From contig NZ_JAQLOI010000001.1 of NCBI RefSeq assembly GCF_028204155.1, forward strand, positions 1,736,001 through 1,800,000: DNA of 64,000 nt, in the 5' to 3' direction. Under the pieces are notes generated by a model, which did no database searches, was not told where the DNA came from, and saw only the letters and a program-made list of their open reading frames with translations. Source of the stretch: Vibrio algarum (lineage in GTDB: Bacteria; Pseudomonadota; Gammaproteobacteria; Enterobacterales; Vibrionaceae). Made by a program: the position numbers and the translations under genes. Shown here one piece after another: positions 54,911 through 64,000 of this stretch (the first letter of the stretch is position 1; every line of letters begins with the position of its first letter).

Positions 54911-56039
54911 TTGGAAGATAGGGAACAGAGTTACATCCAATGTGAGTTATTTTACAGTCCTAATAAAAAGTGGTTACAAGAAGCGTGGAATGATCTAGAA
55001 ACACGTGCATTACCAAACTTTTTTGAGTTGGCAATGGATTGGTAACTGGCTCGATAGTTTTGTCGACGATTTTATTGTCGTTGAAGCGAGGATAAATCAA
55101 CAAACAGTTGGTCTTGGTATCCTTGTAAAGAAAAGGGCCTACTCATTAACCGGTGGCAGAAAAAACAAATACTATTTACACAGGACAGGAGAGCCAGAGG
55201 AAGATCAAATATGGATAGAGTATAACGATTTCCTATTGGACTCTGAAAGGAGCAACGAAATAAGAAAAGCGCTTATATCTCGAGTAGTTTACGCTATTGG
55301 TGTTCATGATTCATTAACGGTGGGCGCAAGCGAAGCCCAAAAATATGATGAATTGGAAACACTAGGTTTTTCTCAACGTAAAGTATGGGAAACCACCAAT
55401 TATCGCTTAGATTTGACACCCTTCACTGAGTCGAAAGTGGACTATTTGAGTTCACTTTCTCGAAACTCACGTTACCAAATTAAACGCAGTATAAGAAAGT
55501 ATCAGGAAATCGGTGAATTAAACGTTGAGAAAGCTCAAACTGTAGAGGAAGCTAAGGCATTGCTTGCGTTGGCTGAACCACTTCATATGGCGAGATGGGG
55601 AAGTAAGATTCAGGGTAGTGGGTTTGCCAACGAAAAGTTTGTTCAGTTCCACAAAAAACTTATCGAGAAAGGCATTACTGACGGAAGTGTTGAGCTTTAC
55701 CATATCAAAGCTGGAGACGAAACTATTGCAATTATGCATTATTTCATTTCAGAGAATTGTGTGTACTTTTACCTTTGCGCAATCAACTATAGTCATTCAG
55801 GCGCACACTATAAACCAGGCATGGTTGCGCATTATTTGATTATAGAACAATTGATTAAAAGGAAAATGCGCGCCTATGATTTTATGGGGGGCGTGGCAAG
55901 ATATAAATCGATACTATCGAATAACAAAGGAACTCTGGCTGTATATCAGTTTGAACACAAGTCGTCAGTACTTTCTATAGAAAATAAGCTTAGAGAGTTG
56001 AAAACTAAAATCAAACCTGAGATGAAAATTTATCAATAA
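54911..56039 (+). CDS. FemAB/CelD-like acyltransferase, one frameshift
   Basis: About 375 residues after repair; GNAT-related Acetyltransf_6 fold. Key segments include SLSRNSRYQIKRSIRKY (around 180), LHMARW and YDFMGGVARYKS. TTG start at 54911 with an AGGA site. The frame breaks at a T run 55019-55024; either one T removed or two added joins ALPNF to LSWQWIGNW. FemAB-like proteins are a standard part of PEP-CTERM exopolysaccharide loci. Confidence 0.83.
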
Positions 56040-56099
56040 ACATATACTCAAATGTCGAACCTCTTATGGAAATATTTGGAAAATTTATAACGAACTCTT

Positions 56100-57587
56100 A
56101 TGACTGATGGAATAAACAGAAAAATAACGATCGGGTATTTGTGGAATATGTTGACCAACTGGTTGAATCGTCTAGTTGGGTTGCTTAGTACTTTGATATT
56201 AATAAGGTTGCTTGATCCTATTGATTTCGGTGTTGCGACGCTTGCAATGATAGTAATGACGTTTTTTTCTATGCTCGCAGATTCCGGTACGGAAAAATAT
56301 GTGATTCGAGCCAAAGAATGCACGAATGAGTTATTAAACAGTGCATGGTCGTTAAATTTATTATTGAAGTTGGTTTGTGGTTTTGTTATCGCGCTACTCT
56401 CAGGGCATATTGCTGAATTTATAAGAGAACCGGCACTTGAAGATGTGTTATTGATTTGTAGTTTGATACCGATTATCAGTGCTTTTAAAAATATAGGTGT
56501 ACTGGAGTTTGAAAGACGTCTTAATTATAAACCGCTTGCTCAATTAACTGTTGCGGTTAAATTTTGTACATTTCCAGTCACTATTATTCTAGCTGTATTG
56601 TGGCAAAGTTATTGGGCTCTAGTCGTTGGCTTACTGGTCAGTGAGTTGTTAACGGTAATTGGTTCATACAAAATACATCAATATCGACCAAAATTATCTG
56701 TGAAAAACTGGGGGCGCCAATGGGGTTTTTCGAAGTGGTTTTTGGTTTCAACAACGACAGGCTACATTCGTTCCAGAATTGATGTGTTTTTGCTTGGTCG
56801 ATATTTACCAAGCTCTGCGGTTGGAACATACAGAGTAAGTCAGGAGTTTGCTTGGCTTCCATTTACGGAATTAATATCACCAGCCACAAGCTCGTTGTAT
56901 GCAGGTTTTTCTAAGATACGAGAGAATCGGCAAGAACTGAACAAGAAAACGCTTAATTATCTCGCCGTTTCCTATTTGTTGGTGACGCCATCAGTTTTCG
57001 GTATTTATGCTTTGAGTGAACAATTTGTCAGCGTACTGATGGGGGAGCAGTGGTTAAACGCCGCACCGGTATTGGCGTTATTAAGTATATTGATGTTGTC
57101 TATGCCACTAAATATGGCGCTACAGACAGTGCTAATTAATATAGATAAAGTTAAATATCTCGTTTACATTGACTTAGTGATGATAGGCAGTATCTTGGCT
57201 TGCTTCTTTCTTGCATACCAGCGAGGTATTGAAAGCATTATTGTATATACGCAAATACGTGTCATGTTGGCCTCACTATTTATCTTGCTGCTTGTGCTTA
57301 TATTTCGCTTAGCCCTTGGAATCAATATAAAGGGGATGATGAAGGTTTTATTGCTACCCGTGCCACCGGCCTTGGTCATGTTTAATGTATTAGAGTTAGC
57401 AAAGAACTCAATCCAGCTATCAGATTGGTTAAATTTGTTAATTTTAACAATACTTGGTGGTAGCGTTTATATATTATTGATGCTACTCATATTTATAGTC
57501 TTCAAGAGTAGATTAGTCGAGTACGAATTGCTGCACGTAATATTTAAAGATCATATTCTATCGAAACTCAAACGAAATAAAGCTTGA
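56100..57587 (+). CDS. Polysaccharide flippase (Wzx-like, MOP superfamily)
   Basis: 495 residues with 12-14 predicted membrane helices. FGVATLAMIVMTFFSMLADSG near residue 40 and the ...IDVFLLGRYLPSSAVGTYRVSQEF region (about 225-248) are typical of lipid-linked oligosaccharide flippases. It would move undecaprenyl-linked repeat units across the inner membrane for the ligase or polymerase at the end of the locus. Confidence 0.88.
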   Translation: MTDGINRKITIGYLWNMLTNWLNRLVGLLSTLILIRLLDPIDFGVATLAMIVMTFFSMLADSGTEKYVIRAKECTNELLNSAWSLNLLLKLVCGFVIALLSGHIAEFIREPALEDVLLICSLIPIISAFKNIGVLEFERRLNYKPLAQLTVAVKFCTFPVTIILAVLWQSYWALVVGLLVSELLTVIGSYKIHQYRPKLSVKNWGRQWGFSKWFLVSTTTGYIRSRIDVFLLGRYLPSSAVGTYRVSQEFAWLPFTELISPATSSLYAGFSKIRENRQELNKKTLNYLAVSYLLVTPSVFGIYALSEQFVSVLMGEQWLNAAPVLALLSILMLSMPLNMALQTVLINIDKVKYLVYIDLVMIGSILACFFLAYQRGIESIIVYTQIRVMLASLFILLLVLIFRLALGINIKGMMKVLLLPVPPALVMFNVLELAKNSIQLSDWLNLLILTILGGSVYILLMLLIFIVFKSRLVEYELLHVIFKDHILSKLKRNKA

Positions 57588-57742
57588 GTATCAATATTGA
57601 GACATATTGATAAATGTATTCGTTTGGATTATAGATTGATTTATGCCATTCTATGGATTGGTTTTTTAAAGGTGATAGGCATTTTCTTTAAGCAAAAGAG
57701 TTGCTTAAAAGGGACATTTAGCTTTTGTTCAAGTGAGCACAA

Positions 57743-59512
57743 ATGACAAATAAATCAAGGAAGAAAACGCCTTCAGTATTAGTTTTAGGGGAAGATACTC
57801 GTAGTTTTCTTTCGGTGATACGATCTTTGGGCAAGGCTGGCTATGATGTTCATGTAGTCTGCTATGACAGAACGAGTCCGGCTCTGAAGAGTAAGTATGT
57901 AAGCTCTGCACAATTTTATAACTATCAAGCCTATAGCCAGTCCGAATGGTTAGAAAACGTTATTGCGTTAATTGAACGATATCAGTTTCATCTCGTAATA
58001 CCATGCGACGAAAGAGCCATTTATCCTCTTTGGTCCGCTAAACATCGAATTCCAGCAAACACCCAACTTGCCATCGCAAATCAACTGGCGCTCGACGTGC
58101 TATTCGATAAGTGGAAAACCAAACAAATTGCAATAGAGTGCAATGTGTCCGTTGCAGACGGAAATATAGTTAATTTGTCTGATACAACCTACGAACAGTT
58201 GGTTGGTGTTTATGGCAAAAAATTTGTGATTAAGCCCCTACAATCCTTTGAAGAGTCAAAGCTTAGTCAAAGACAAAAAGTCGCTATCGTTAAAAGCGAA
58301 TCTGATTTTAATTCGTATATACGCATGGCGGGGAACGGACAACAATATCTGGTTGAAAAGTTTTTTAGTGGCAAGGGCGAAGGTTTGTCGGTCTTGTCTA
58401 TTAAAGGTAAAGTCTATGCAGCTTTCGCACATATTCGCGTGGCAGAACCAAACCATGGGGGAGGGAGTTCTTACCGCAAAAGCATACCATTAGATCCTGA
58501 ATTGCTTGAGGCCACAAAATCGATTTGCCTCCGTTCGGAATTAACTGGGGTAGCGATGTTCGAATATCGTAGAGACCTCCAGACCAATGAATGGATTTTA
58601 GTAGAAGTTAATGCAAGGTTTTGGGGTTCACTGCCGTTAGCTGAATATGCGGGAGTCGACTTTCCAGCATTATATGCTGATTATTTGGTGTCGGGTGAAT
58701 TACCTAGTAAAATTCAACTGGAATACCGTCAAGATGTATTTGCAAGAGTTTTAACCGCTGATCTATACGAGATTAAACGAGAGTATGAAATTGCGGCGCT
58801 AGAAAAAGGCAAGTGGAATTCATTGATGAGCTTGCTTGACCGATTAGTTCATATTTTAAGATTTTTAGGACCTAAAGAAACGATTGATAGCTTTGATGTC
58901 ACTGATCCCCGACCATTTATCCGTGAATGCATATTACTATTCGGACAGCTCTTCAAAGCTTTTGTCAGAAAAAATTCGTTTCTCCTACGTTTTCGGCGAA
59001 ATCGTACACGGGCAAGATTAAAAAAATTATTTAAACTTAACTCAAACAGAACCGTTCTTTTTGTATGTTACGGAAACATCATGCGAAGCCCTTTTGCGCT
59101 TAAATGCTTCCAAGATGCTGTAGACAATTCACATGGGCATATTGTTTTAAGCGGGGACTCTTTTGGTTTTCATCTTGATGAAAATCGAAGCAGTCCAGAA
59201 AAAGCATGTGAGGCGGCGTTATCACTAGGTTATGATTTATCGACGCATTTCTCAAAATGGATGACTCAAGGAGATATTTCGGAGTCAGATATTATTGTTT
59301 ATTTCGATGAAAAGAACAGCGATAAGTTGTCTGCTTATTACCGATCAAATTATGCTTTTTGTGCAGCAGATTTAGTAGATGAAAGTATCGCTATTGAAGC
59401 GACAATTGAAGACCCCTATGGTGAAGAGCTATACAGCGTTATTCTCTGTTACAAAGAAATAGAGAGCTCGGTCAAAGCACTAGTGGGTGTATATGAGGGC
59501 GCTATAAAATGA
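57743..59512 (+). CDS. ATP-grasp / low-molecular-weight tyrosine phosphatase fusion
   Basis: 589 residues. The N-terminal 300 residues are a carbamoyl-phosphate-synthase-like ATP-grasp ligase (FVIKPLQSFEESK, LVEKFFSGKGEGLSVLS, ILVEVNARFWGS). Residues about 435-585 are a LMW protein tyrosine phosphatase: Cys442 to Arg448 in VCYGNIMRSP (C-x5-R), general-acid Asp557 in EDPYGEEL. Such fusion joins a peptide-bond-type ligase with a phosphatase. It overlaps the deacetylase start. Confidence 0.87.
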   Translation: MTNKSRKKTPSVLVLGEDTRSFLSVIRSLGKAGYDVHVVCYDRTSPALKSKYVSSAQFYNYQAYSQSEWLENVIALIERYQFHLVIPCDERAIYPLWSAKHRIPANTQLAIANQLALDVLFDKWKTKQIAIECNVSVADGNIVNLSDTTYEQLVGVYGKKFVIKPLQSFEESKLSQRQKVAIVKSESDFNSYIRMAGNGQQYLVEKFFSGKGEGLSVLSIKGKVYAAFAHIRVAEPNHGGGSSYRKSIPLDPELLEATKSICLRSELTGVAMFEYRRDLQTNEWILVEVNARFWGSLPLAEYAGVDFPALYADYLVSGELPSKIQLEYRQDVFARVLTADLYEIKREYEIAALEKGKWNSLMSLLDRLVHILRFLGPKETIDSFDVTDPRPFIRECILLFGQLFKAFVRKNSFLLRFRRNRTRARLKKLFKLNSNRTVLFVCYGNIMRSPFALKCFQDAVDNSHGHIVLSGDSFGFHLDENRSSPEKACEAALSLGYDLSTHFSKWMTQGDISESDIIVYFDEKNSDKLSAYYRSNYAFCAADLVDESIAIEATIEDPYGEELYSVILCYKEIESSVKALVGVYEGAIK

Positions 59513-60476
59513 AGCAAAAAAACCAGTACTAGCCGTCGTTATTCATGCTGAAGAGGAATTTGATTGGGACTCAGGTTTTTATCGTTCCAGCAATAAAGTT
59601 ACCCATGATAATGAACTTATCTCTCTCATCGATGAGATCATTGCACTTGGTGCTAAAGTGACATTGGCTATGGATTATCCATTTGTGACAAGTACCGCTG
59701 GAAAAAACGTCGTAGAACGCTACAAACCGTTAGAAAACAAGAATATTGAATTTGCTACCCATCTCCACCCCTGGGTGTCGCCACCTTTTGAAGATGATAG
59801 TGATCATGTTGAAAGTTTATATTCTTACCCCGGAAATCTTTCCAAAAATTGGGAGCAAAGGAAACTAGAACGATTGACTGAAACTATCGAACAGGTAACT
59901 GGAACTCGACCGATAAGTTATTTGGCGGGTAGGTACGGGATTGGAAAACATAGCGCAGAAATATTATGTGGCTTGGGCTATAAAATCGATTTGAGTATTA
60001 GTCCTTATGTTGATTTTAGCCATCAACAAGGGCCAGACTTCAGTTGTTATTCCAATAAGTCTTTTCAAAAAGATAATCTGGTTTATCTTCCTCATACCTG
60101 TTCAATATTGTCGGCCTTACCGCCCGTTACGAATTATTTGAATAGAAATCCAGTAAAGTTTACTGAGTTGCAATCCAACAGAGTGGTGAGCTTAGTTGGA
60201 AAGTTTTTCAGAATACGTCGGTATAGGTTATCTCCAGAGGGTTTCACTTTTAAACAGATGAAGATGGTGACGGAATCACAAATTGGTATTGGTCAGCATG
60301 AATTTATATTGTCCTTTCATTCGCCGAGCGCTAAGCCAGGGCTTACCCCTTATGTTCGTAATCAAACAGACTTAAAGAATTTTCGAAAAAATATCACCCA
60401 ATATATTAATTGGTTTACTACAGTCGAAAATGGTATTTCACTACTGCCAAAAGAAATAATGAGGGATATCGTATAA
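59509..60476 (+). CDS. WalW-like polysaccharide deacetylase, one frameshift
   Basis: After repair, 322 residues. The NodB-type fold is suggested by HLHPWVSPPFED near residue 83, RAPSYLAGRYGIG-like region TRPISYLAGRYGIG, and late QHEFILSFHSPS. The frame breaks at an A run 59516-59522; an extra A joins MKQKK to PVLAVVIHAEEEFDWD. The start overlaps the previous stop in ATGA. Probably removes acetyl groups from the exopolysaccharide. Confidence 0.84.
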
Positions 60477-61489
60477 TGGATTCGAACCTTAATACAGAAT
60501 TATTCTTTTCCGTGGTAATTCCAACTCGAAATAGACCTGAGATGTTTAGAGTGGCTTTGGATTCAGTGATATCACAAAATTTTGATAACTTTGAGATTAT
60601 TATAATTGATGATGGGTCGACGCCCGATTCTCAGTCAATGTATAAAGAGTTGATGATCCAATATGCTACGAAAGTAACGCTACACTCTCTGGTTTATAGG
60701 CCGAATGGACATGGACCGAGTTATACACGGAATTACGGTGCGCAATTAGCGAAAGGAAAATACGTCTGTTTTCTAGACGATGATGATTCATGGTCTGACC
60801 CCGATCATTTGTTGAACGCTTATAAGTCTATTTCTAGCAAGGATGAGACTGTTGACGTTTATTATAGTAACCAAAAAGCTTTTTTTGAAAATGGCAAAGA
60901 ATTAAAAGAGTTTATTTGGATAGAAGAGCTCAGTAGCAAAACTAATAATTTTGTTCGAGATGAATGTGGGGCTGTTTTTGTCGATACTGGTTTTTTGATG
61001 CAAAGTTCAGGATTTGCACACATGAACTGTACGATAGTTAATCGAGCGTTCTTTTGTAAGATGAATGGTATGGACGAAAATATTCGCTACGAGTCAGATA
61101 GAGAATTTTACTTGAGAACCATTGATGAAGCAGGCTTTATACTCTTTAATCCAGCGGTGATAGCAAGGCATAATATTCCTGATAGTCAGAAGAAAAATAA
61201 CGTCTCCACGAGAAGTTCTCCATATGAAAAGCTAATATTTCAATTAAGGACGTATAATAAAGGCATGTTGTTTGCGAAGAAAAAAGAAATAAGACGCTTT
61301 TGTAAAACAAACAAGATGTACACATTGAAAAAACTGACAGAATGCTTACAACGTGACAAAAATTATGGCCTTAGTCGTCATTATGCGTTTCAAGCACTGA
61401 CCACTAATTTTTCATTTAAATGGCTAATGTTTACGGCATATTTAACGGTGATGTCTATCATTGTTAGGGAAGTTAATAAAGACAATTGA
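60476..61489 (+). CDS. Family 2 glycosyltransferase
   Basis: 337 residues. SVVIPTRNRPEMFRVALDS near the start, then IIIDDGSTPD and CFLDDDDSWS (the DxD metal site) define GT-A family 2. The start at 60476 overlaps the deacetylase stop in TAATG. It adds a sugar to the lipid-linked repeat unit; the donor and linkage are unknown. Confidence 0.9.
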   Translation: MDSNLNTELFFSVVIPTRNRPEMFRVALDSVISQNFDNFEIIIIDDGSTPDSQSMYKELMIQYATKVTLHSLVYRPNGHGPSYTRNYGAQLAKGKYVCFLDDDDSWSDPDHLLNAYKSISSKDETVDVYYSNQKAFFENGKELKEFIWIEELSSKTNNFVRDECGAVFVDTGFLMQSSGFAHMNCTIVNRAFFCKMNGMDENIRYESDREFYLRTIDEAGFILFNPAVIARHNIPDSQKKNNVSTRSSPYEKLIFQLRTYNKGMLFAKKKEIRRFCKTNKMYTLKKLTECLQRDKNYGLSRHYAFQALTTNFSFKWLMFTAYLTVMSIIVREVNKDN

Positions 61490-61508
61490 AAGGAAGCTTG
61501 AGGGTAAT

Positions 61509-62276
61509 ATGATTAATGAAGTTGTTAAAAATCCAAGTGTCTTAGTACCTAAGAAGCATATATTTTTGATAAGTCACATGAGAGCGAACACCACCCTATT
61601 AGGACATGTTTTTGGTAGTCATCAAGATGTGTCGGGTTACTACGAGCACCATATCGGTTACTTTAGCTGGAAGAGTCTCGTGAGACAAAAACTAAAGTTC
61701 TCGAAAGAGAATCCGAATGAGCCTGTTACTTCGGTCTATTTTGATAAAGTGTTACACAGTAGTAGGATATTTAATGACTATGTGATTAAATCTAAAAATA
61801 CACGTTTTTTATTCATGCTAAGAAAGCCTGAAAGAACGATCAAAAGTATTGTCGCACTCTATATGAGAGTTGAACCTACGAATGATTACGTTTCTATTAG
61901 TTATGCGGCGGATTATTACATAGAACGTGTCAAACAAATCGGTGAATTAGCAAAACGCTGCTCTCAAAATGGTAAATTCTATTATCTAGACTCAGAAGTA
62001 ATCACTTCTGAGAAAGACTCGGCCTTAGAAACGTTATCACATTGGTACGGCTTGCATCCAAGCTTAACATCTGAGTATCGATCATTCGAACTCACGGGTA
62101 AGAGAAAGTACGGGGATTCTTCCGATAATATAAAAACGGGCAAAATAAATGCGTCCACCAATGCGTATCAGGATATTGTTATTGACAAGAAACTATTAGA
62201 TAAATGCAATGAAATTTACGATACCGTTAGAAGAGAGATAATCGATCTTGCTGAAGATTCGATGTTAGAGAAGTAA
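61509..62276 (+). CDS. Sulfotransferase-family protein
   Basis: 255 residues. The N-terminal PAPS-loop-like FLISHMRANTTLLGHVFGSH (about 18-37) and RFLMLRKPERTIKS (3'-phosphate binding type, about 98-112) match the sulfotransferase fold. ATG 61509 has a GAGGGTAAT site. It implies that a sugar, lipid or tyrosine could be sulfated in this locus, though the family includes non-PAPS members. Confidence 0.8.
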   Translation: MINEVVKNPSVLVPKKHIFLISHMRANTTLLGHVFGSHQDVSGYYEHHIGYFSWKSLVRQKLKFSKENPNEPVTSVYFDKVLHSSRIFNDYVIKSKNTRFLFMLRKPERTIKSIVALYMRVEPTNDYVSISYAADYYIERVKQIGELAKRCSQNGKFYYLDSEVITSEKDSALETLSHWYGLHPSLTSEYRSFELTGKRKYGDSSDNIKTGKINASTNAYQDIVIDKKLLDKCNEIYDTVRREIIDLAEDSMLEK

Positions 62277-62439
62277 AGGATTTAGTGGCATTCCGAATCT
62301 TTGATGTGAGCAAAAAACAACGAAAAGTTATCGTAGTAGAGACCTAATAGCGACCTAGGTTTCATGTGGTTGACTCAGATGGGTTGTATATGATTGGCCT
62401 GTTATCATGGATAGAAGTTTAACTGAGAAGAAGCGTTAA

Positions 62440-63564
62440 ATGGAAAAGGTACATATTTGTCATTTAGTTTACAGTTTTGATGTAGGTGGTTTAGAAAGGG
62501 TAATAGCCAACTGTATTAATCAACTGGATAGAGAAAGGTTCTCTCATTCCATCATTGCATTGACAAGTGTAGGGGCGTTTATTAGAGAGATAGATAGCCC
62601 AGTTAAACATTATTCGTTGGAGAAGCGTATTGGCAACGATTTTTCATCCCATCTTAAGCTTTTTAAGTTGTTGAGAAAAATAAAACCAGATGTTCTTCAT
62701 TCTTATAATTTAGCGACTATCGAGTACCATTGGATGGCCCTTTTGGCGGGTGTTAAATACCGAGTTCACGCTGAGCATGGCAGAGACACTTATGATCCGG
62801 ACGGTAAAGTAAATAAATACAAACTAATAAGACGGATATGTTCACCAATCATCCACAAAATTATCGCTGTTTCAGATGATTTACTTCAGTGGTTGCAAAG
62901 CGATGTAAGGATACCAGAGAAAAAACTGGCTCTCGTTAGAAATGGTGTTGACACGGTTTATTTTAATAAAAATTCAATTCCTGTTACTGACATTAGTAAA
63001 GAAGAATTTAGGTTTGTATTTGGGCATGTGGCTCGATTACACGGTATAAAAAATCAAACTTTACTGATTAATAGTTTTTTAAGTGCGTGTGAAAGGGACA
63101 GTAAGTTTTGTGAAAATTGTGGCTTAGTTCTGGTTGGTGACGGACCGGATAAAACGCTTTTAGAGAACCTTGTGAAAGATAATAACGTATTGAAGGATAA
63201 GGTTAAGTTTACAGGTGCCCAACAAAATGTCAGAAGTCATTATGCGAGTTTTGATGTTTTTGTCATGTCTTCTGTCGCTGAAGGTATCCCCATGACGCTT
63301 CTCGAATCCATGTCAATGTCTGTTCCCCATATAGTGACAAGTGTAGGTGGTATTCAAGAAGTCATTGTACAAAATGAGACTGGGCTAGCGGTAGGTTCGA
63401 ATGACCAAGCCTCTATGACTGATGCAATGCTCGCGATGTTTGCTAGTTGCGAAAATAGAGCCAGTATGTCATTTGCATCTCGAACAAGAATAACGTCACA
63501 GTTTAGTCAGAGTAAAATGGTAGCAGATTATGCCGCAATTTATCTAAAACAAGAGATGAACTAG
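62440..63564 (+). CDS. Family 4 glycosyltransferase, PEP-CTERM/EpsH1-associated
   Basis: 374 residues, GT-B fold. HLVYSFDVGGLERVIANC near the start, then EHGRDTYD, GVDTVYFN, VGDGPDKTLLENL and the C-terminal SVAEGIPMTLLESMS donor site. This order closely matches the sugar transferase family commonly found with exosortase A. A 163-bp gap precedes it, so it may have its own promoter. Confidence 0.88.
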   Translation: MEKVHICHLVYSFDVGGLERVIANCINQLDRERFSHSIIALTSVGAFIREIDSPVKHYSLEKRIGNDFSSHLKLFKLLRKIKPDVLHSYNLATIEYHWMALLAGVKYRVHAEHGRDTYDPDGKVNKYKLIRRICSPIIHKIIAVSDDLLQWLQSDVRIPEKKLALVRNGVDTVYFNKNSIPVTDISKEEFRFVFGHVARLHGIKNQTLLINSFLSACERDSKFCENCGLVLVGDGPDKTLLENLVKDNNVLKDKVKFTGAQQNVRSHYASFDVFVMSSVAEGIPMTLLESMSMSVPHIVTSVGGIQEVIVQNETGLAVGSNDQASMTDAMLAMFASCENRASMSFASRTRITSQFSQSKMVADYAAIYLKQEMN

Positions 63565-63566
63565 AG

Positions 63567-63656
63567 ATGGAAAGCTTATTATTTGCAGGGTGTTTAGTCG
63601 TGCTCGTTTTTATGACATATAAGTTCTCTAAGAAAGATAACGGAGAGGATAGTTAA
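63567..63656 (+). CDS. Tiny membrane protein
   Basis: 29 residues (MESLLFAGCLVVLVFMTYKF then SKKDNGEDS), a single hydrophobic helix with a charged tail. It lies two bases after the glycosyltransferase stop and directly abuts the ligase start, which favours a real translated gene. I do not recognise it. Confidence 0.5.
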   Translation: MESLLFAGCLVVLVFMTYKFSKKDNGEDS

Positions 63657-64000
63657 TTGCGGGATCTGATTTTTGTTGCAGCGTTTCTAATATTACTCTT
63701 TTTTCTATTAGAAAGCCTTTTATTTCTGTCTCGTTATGGTTGTGGTCTGGCCTGTTTGTTCCCATCTATTGGTTATATGGTTTTGGGACCTCATTCAGTT
63801 ACAACGCGATTTTTGCGGCTGTAACGATCATTTCCTACCTATTTGTATTGAAAAAAAACCAAGGTTTCAGCTAACTGGTGTTTTCTTACCCGTCATGTTG
63901 TTTTATTTCCATACGACGATTTCAAGCGTTTTAACTATCGCTTTACCTGAGTTTGTCTGGCGAACGTGGCAAGACTTTTCCAAAGTTATACTACTTTTTA
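63657..64000 (+). CDS. Exosortase A-associated O-glycosylation ligase, 5' part with two frameshifts
   Basis: A polytopic membrane protein that runs off the window. It begins LRDLIFVAAFLILLFF and, after adding one T at the run 63699-63704, SIRKPFISVSLWLWSG. One A added to the run 63851-63858 then gives LKKKPRFQLTG. This helix pattern and the RDL start match the XrtA-associated ligase family I recall (RDLLxx... RRPWIGxLLWxW). It would attach or ligate the glycan on the outer face. TTG start with a GGAG-like site. Confidence 0.72.

Noticed and set aside
57743..64000. Exosortase gene (xrtA/epsH) inside the window
   Set aside because: No multi-helix protein with the exosortase Cys/Arg/His set was found; it is probably beyond the right edge or elsewhere.
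1..64000. CRISPR array, prophage, or insertion sequence
   Set aside because: No spaced direct repeats, phage structural genes, transposase or terminal inverted repeats were seen.

Overview
The window looks like a Vibrionaceae chromosome (Vibrio or a close relative). This rests on recognisable gene products and gene order: trpL-trpE-trpG-trpD with a TrpR-type operator, the divergent rnm/yciO/rluB block, efpL, uvrY(varA)-uvrC-pgsA followed by Cys/Gly/Leu tRNAs, and UvrC and EfpL sequences close to the gamma-proteobacterial forms. No database search was possible, so names come from recalled family features.

Layout. 0-13.4 kb is housekeeping: tryptophan operon (minus strand), RNA processing and modification genes (rnm, yciO, rluB), yciU and efpL, a small nucleotidyltransferase, DNA polymerase II, uvrY-uvrC and pgsA. 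13.5-18.7 kb is a duplicated tRNA neighbourhood with two tRNA-Gly remnants, a CBM48 protein, an HDOD-like protein and a YqhC/YqhD-like regulator and aldehyde reductase pair. 19-27.2 kb is respiratory: an octaheme tetrathionate-reductase-family cytochrome, a cytochrome b, a triple-rhodanese protein, then LysR and lutABC for L-lactate oxidation. 27.4-38.8 kb holds a further tRNA-Leu, a triple EIIB protein, an SDR, a PAS/EAL protein, a chemoreceptor, and an RND / LolA-like / beta-barrel trio.

38.8-64 kb is the most distinctive part, a PEP-CTERM/exosortase A (XrtA) type protein-sorting and exopolysaccharide locus. It has the PrsK/PrsR two-component pair, one PEP-CTERM substrate with a good sigma-54 promoter (PrsR is a sigma-54 activator), the TPR protein PrsT, an N-acyltransferase plus ThiF-like E1 pair, a secreted serine protease, VanZ, a FemAB/CelD-like acyltransferase, a flippase, an ATP-grasp/tyrosine-phosphatase fusion, a deacetylase, glycosyltransferases, a sulfotransferase and the start of an exosortase-associated O-glycosylation ligase. 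The exosortase itself is not visible and may lie beyond base 64000. Next to it is a compact four-gene operon (Tat-type secreted protein, PqqD-like protein, HprK-like kinase, nucleotidyltransferase) that resembles the poorly understood HPr-rel-A system.

Caution. At least ten genes (polB, uvrC, the beta-barrel gene, the Tat-type gene, prsR, prsT, vanZ, the FemAB-like gene, the deacetylase and the terminal ligase) are interrupted by small indels. Every one falls at a homopolymer, and nearly all look like one missing base. Restoring the base gives full family-length proteins, so these are probably sequence-consensus errors rather than pseudogenes. I annotate them as whole genes and give the break positions.
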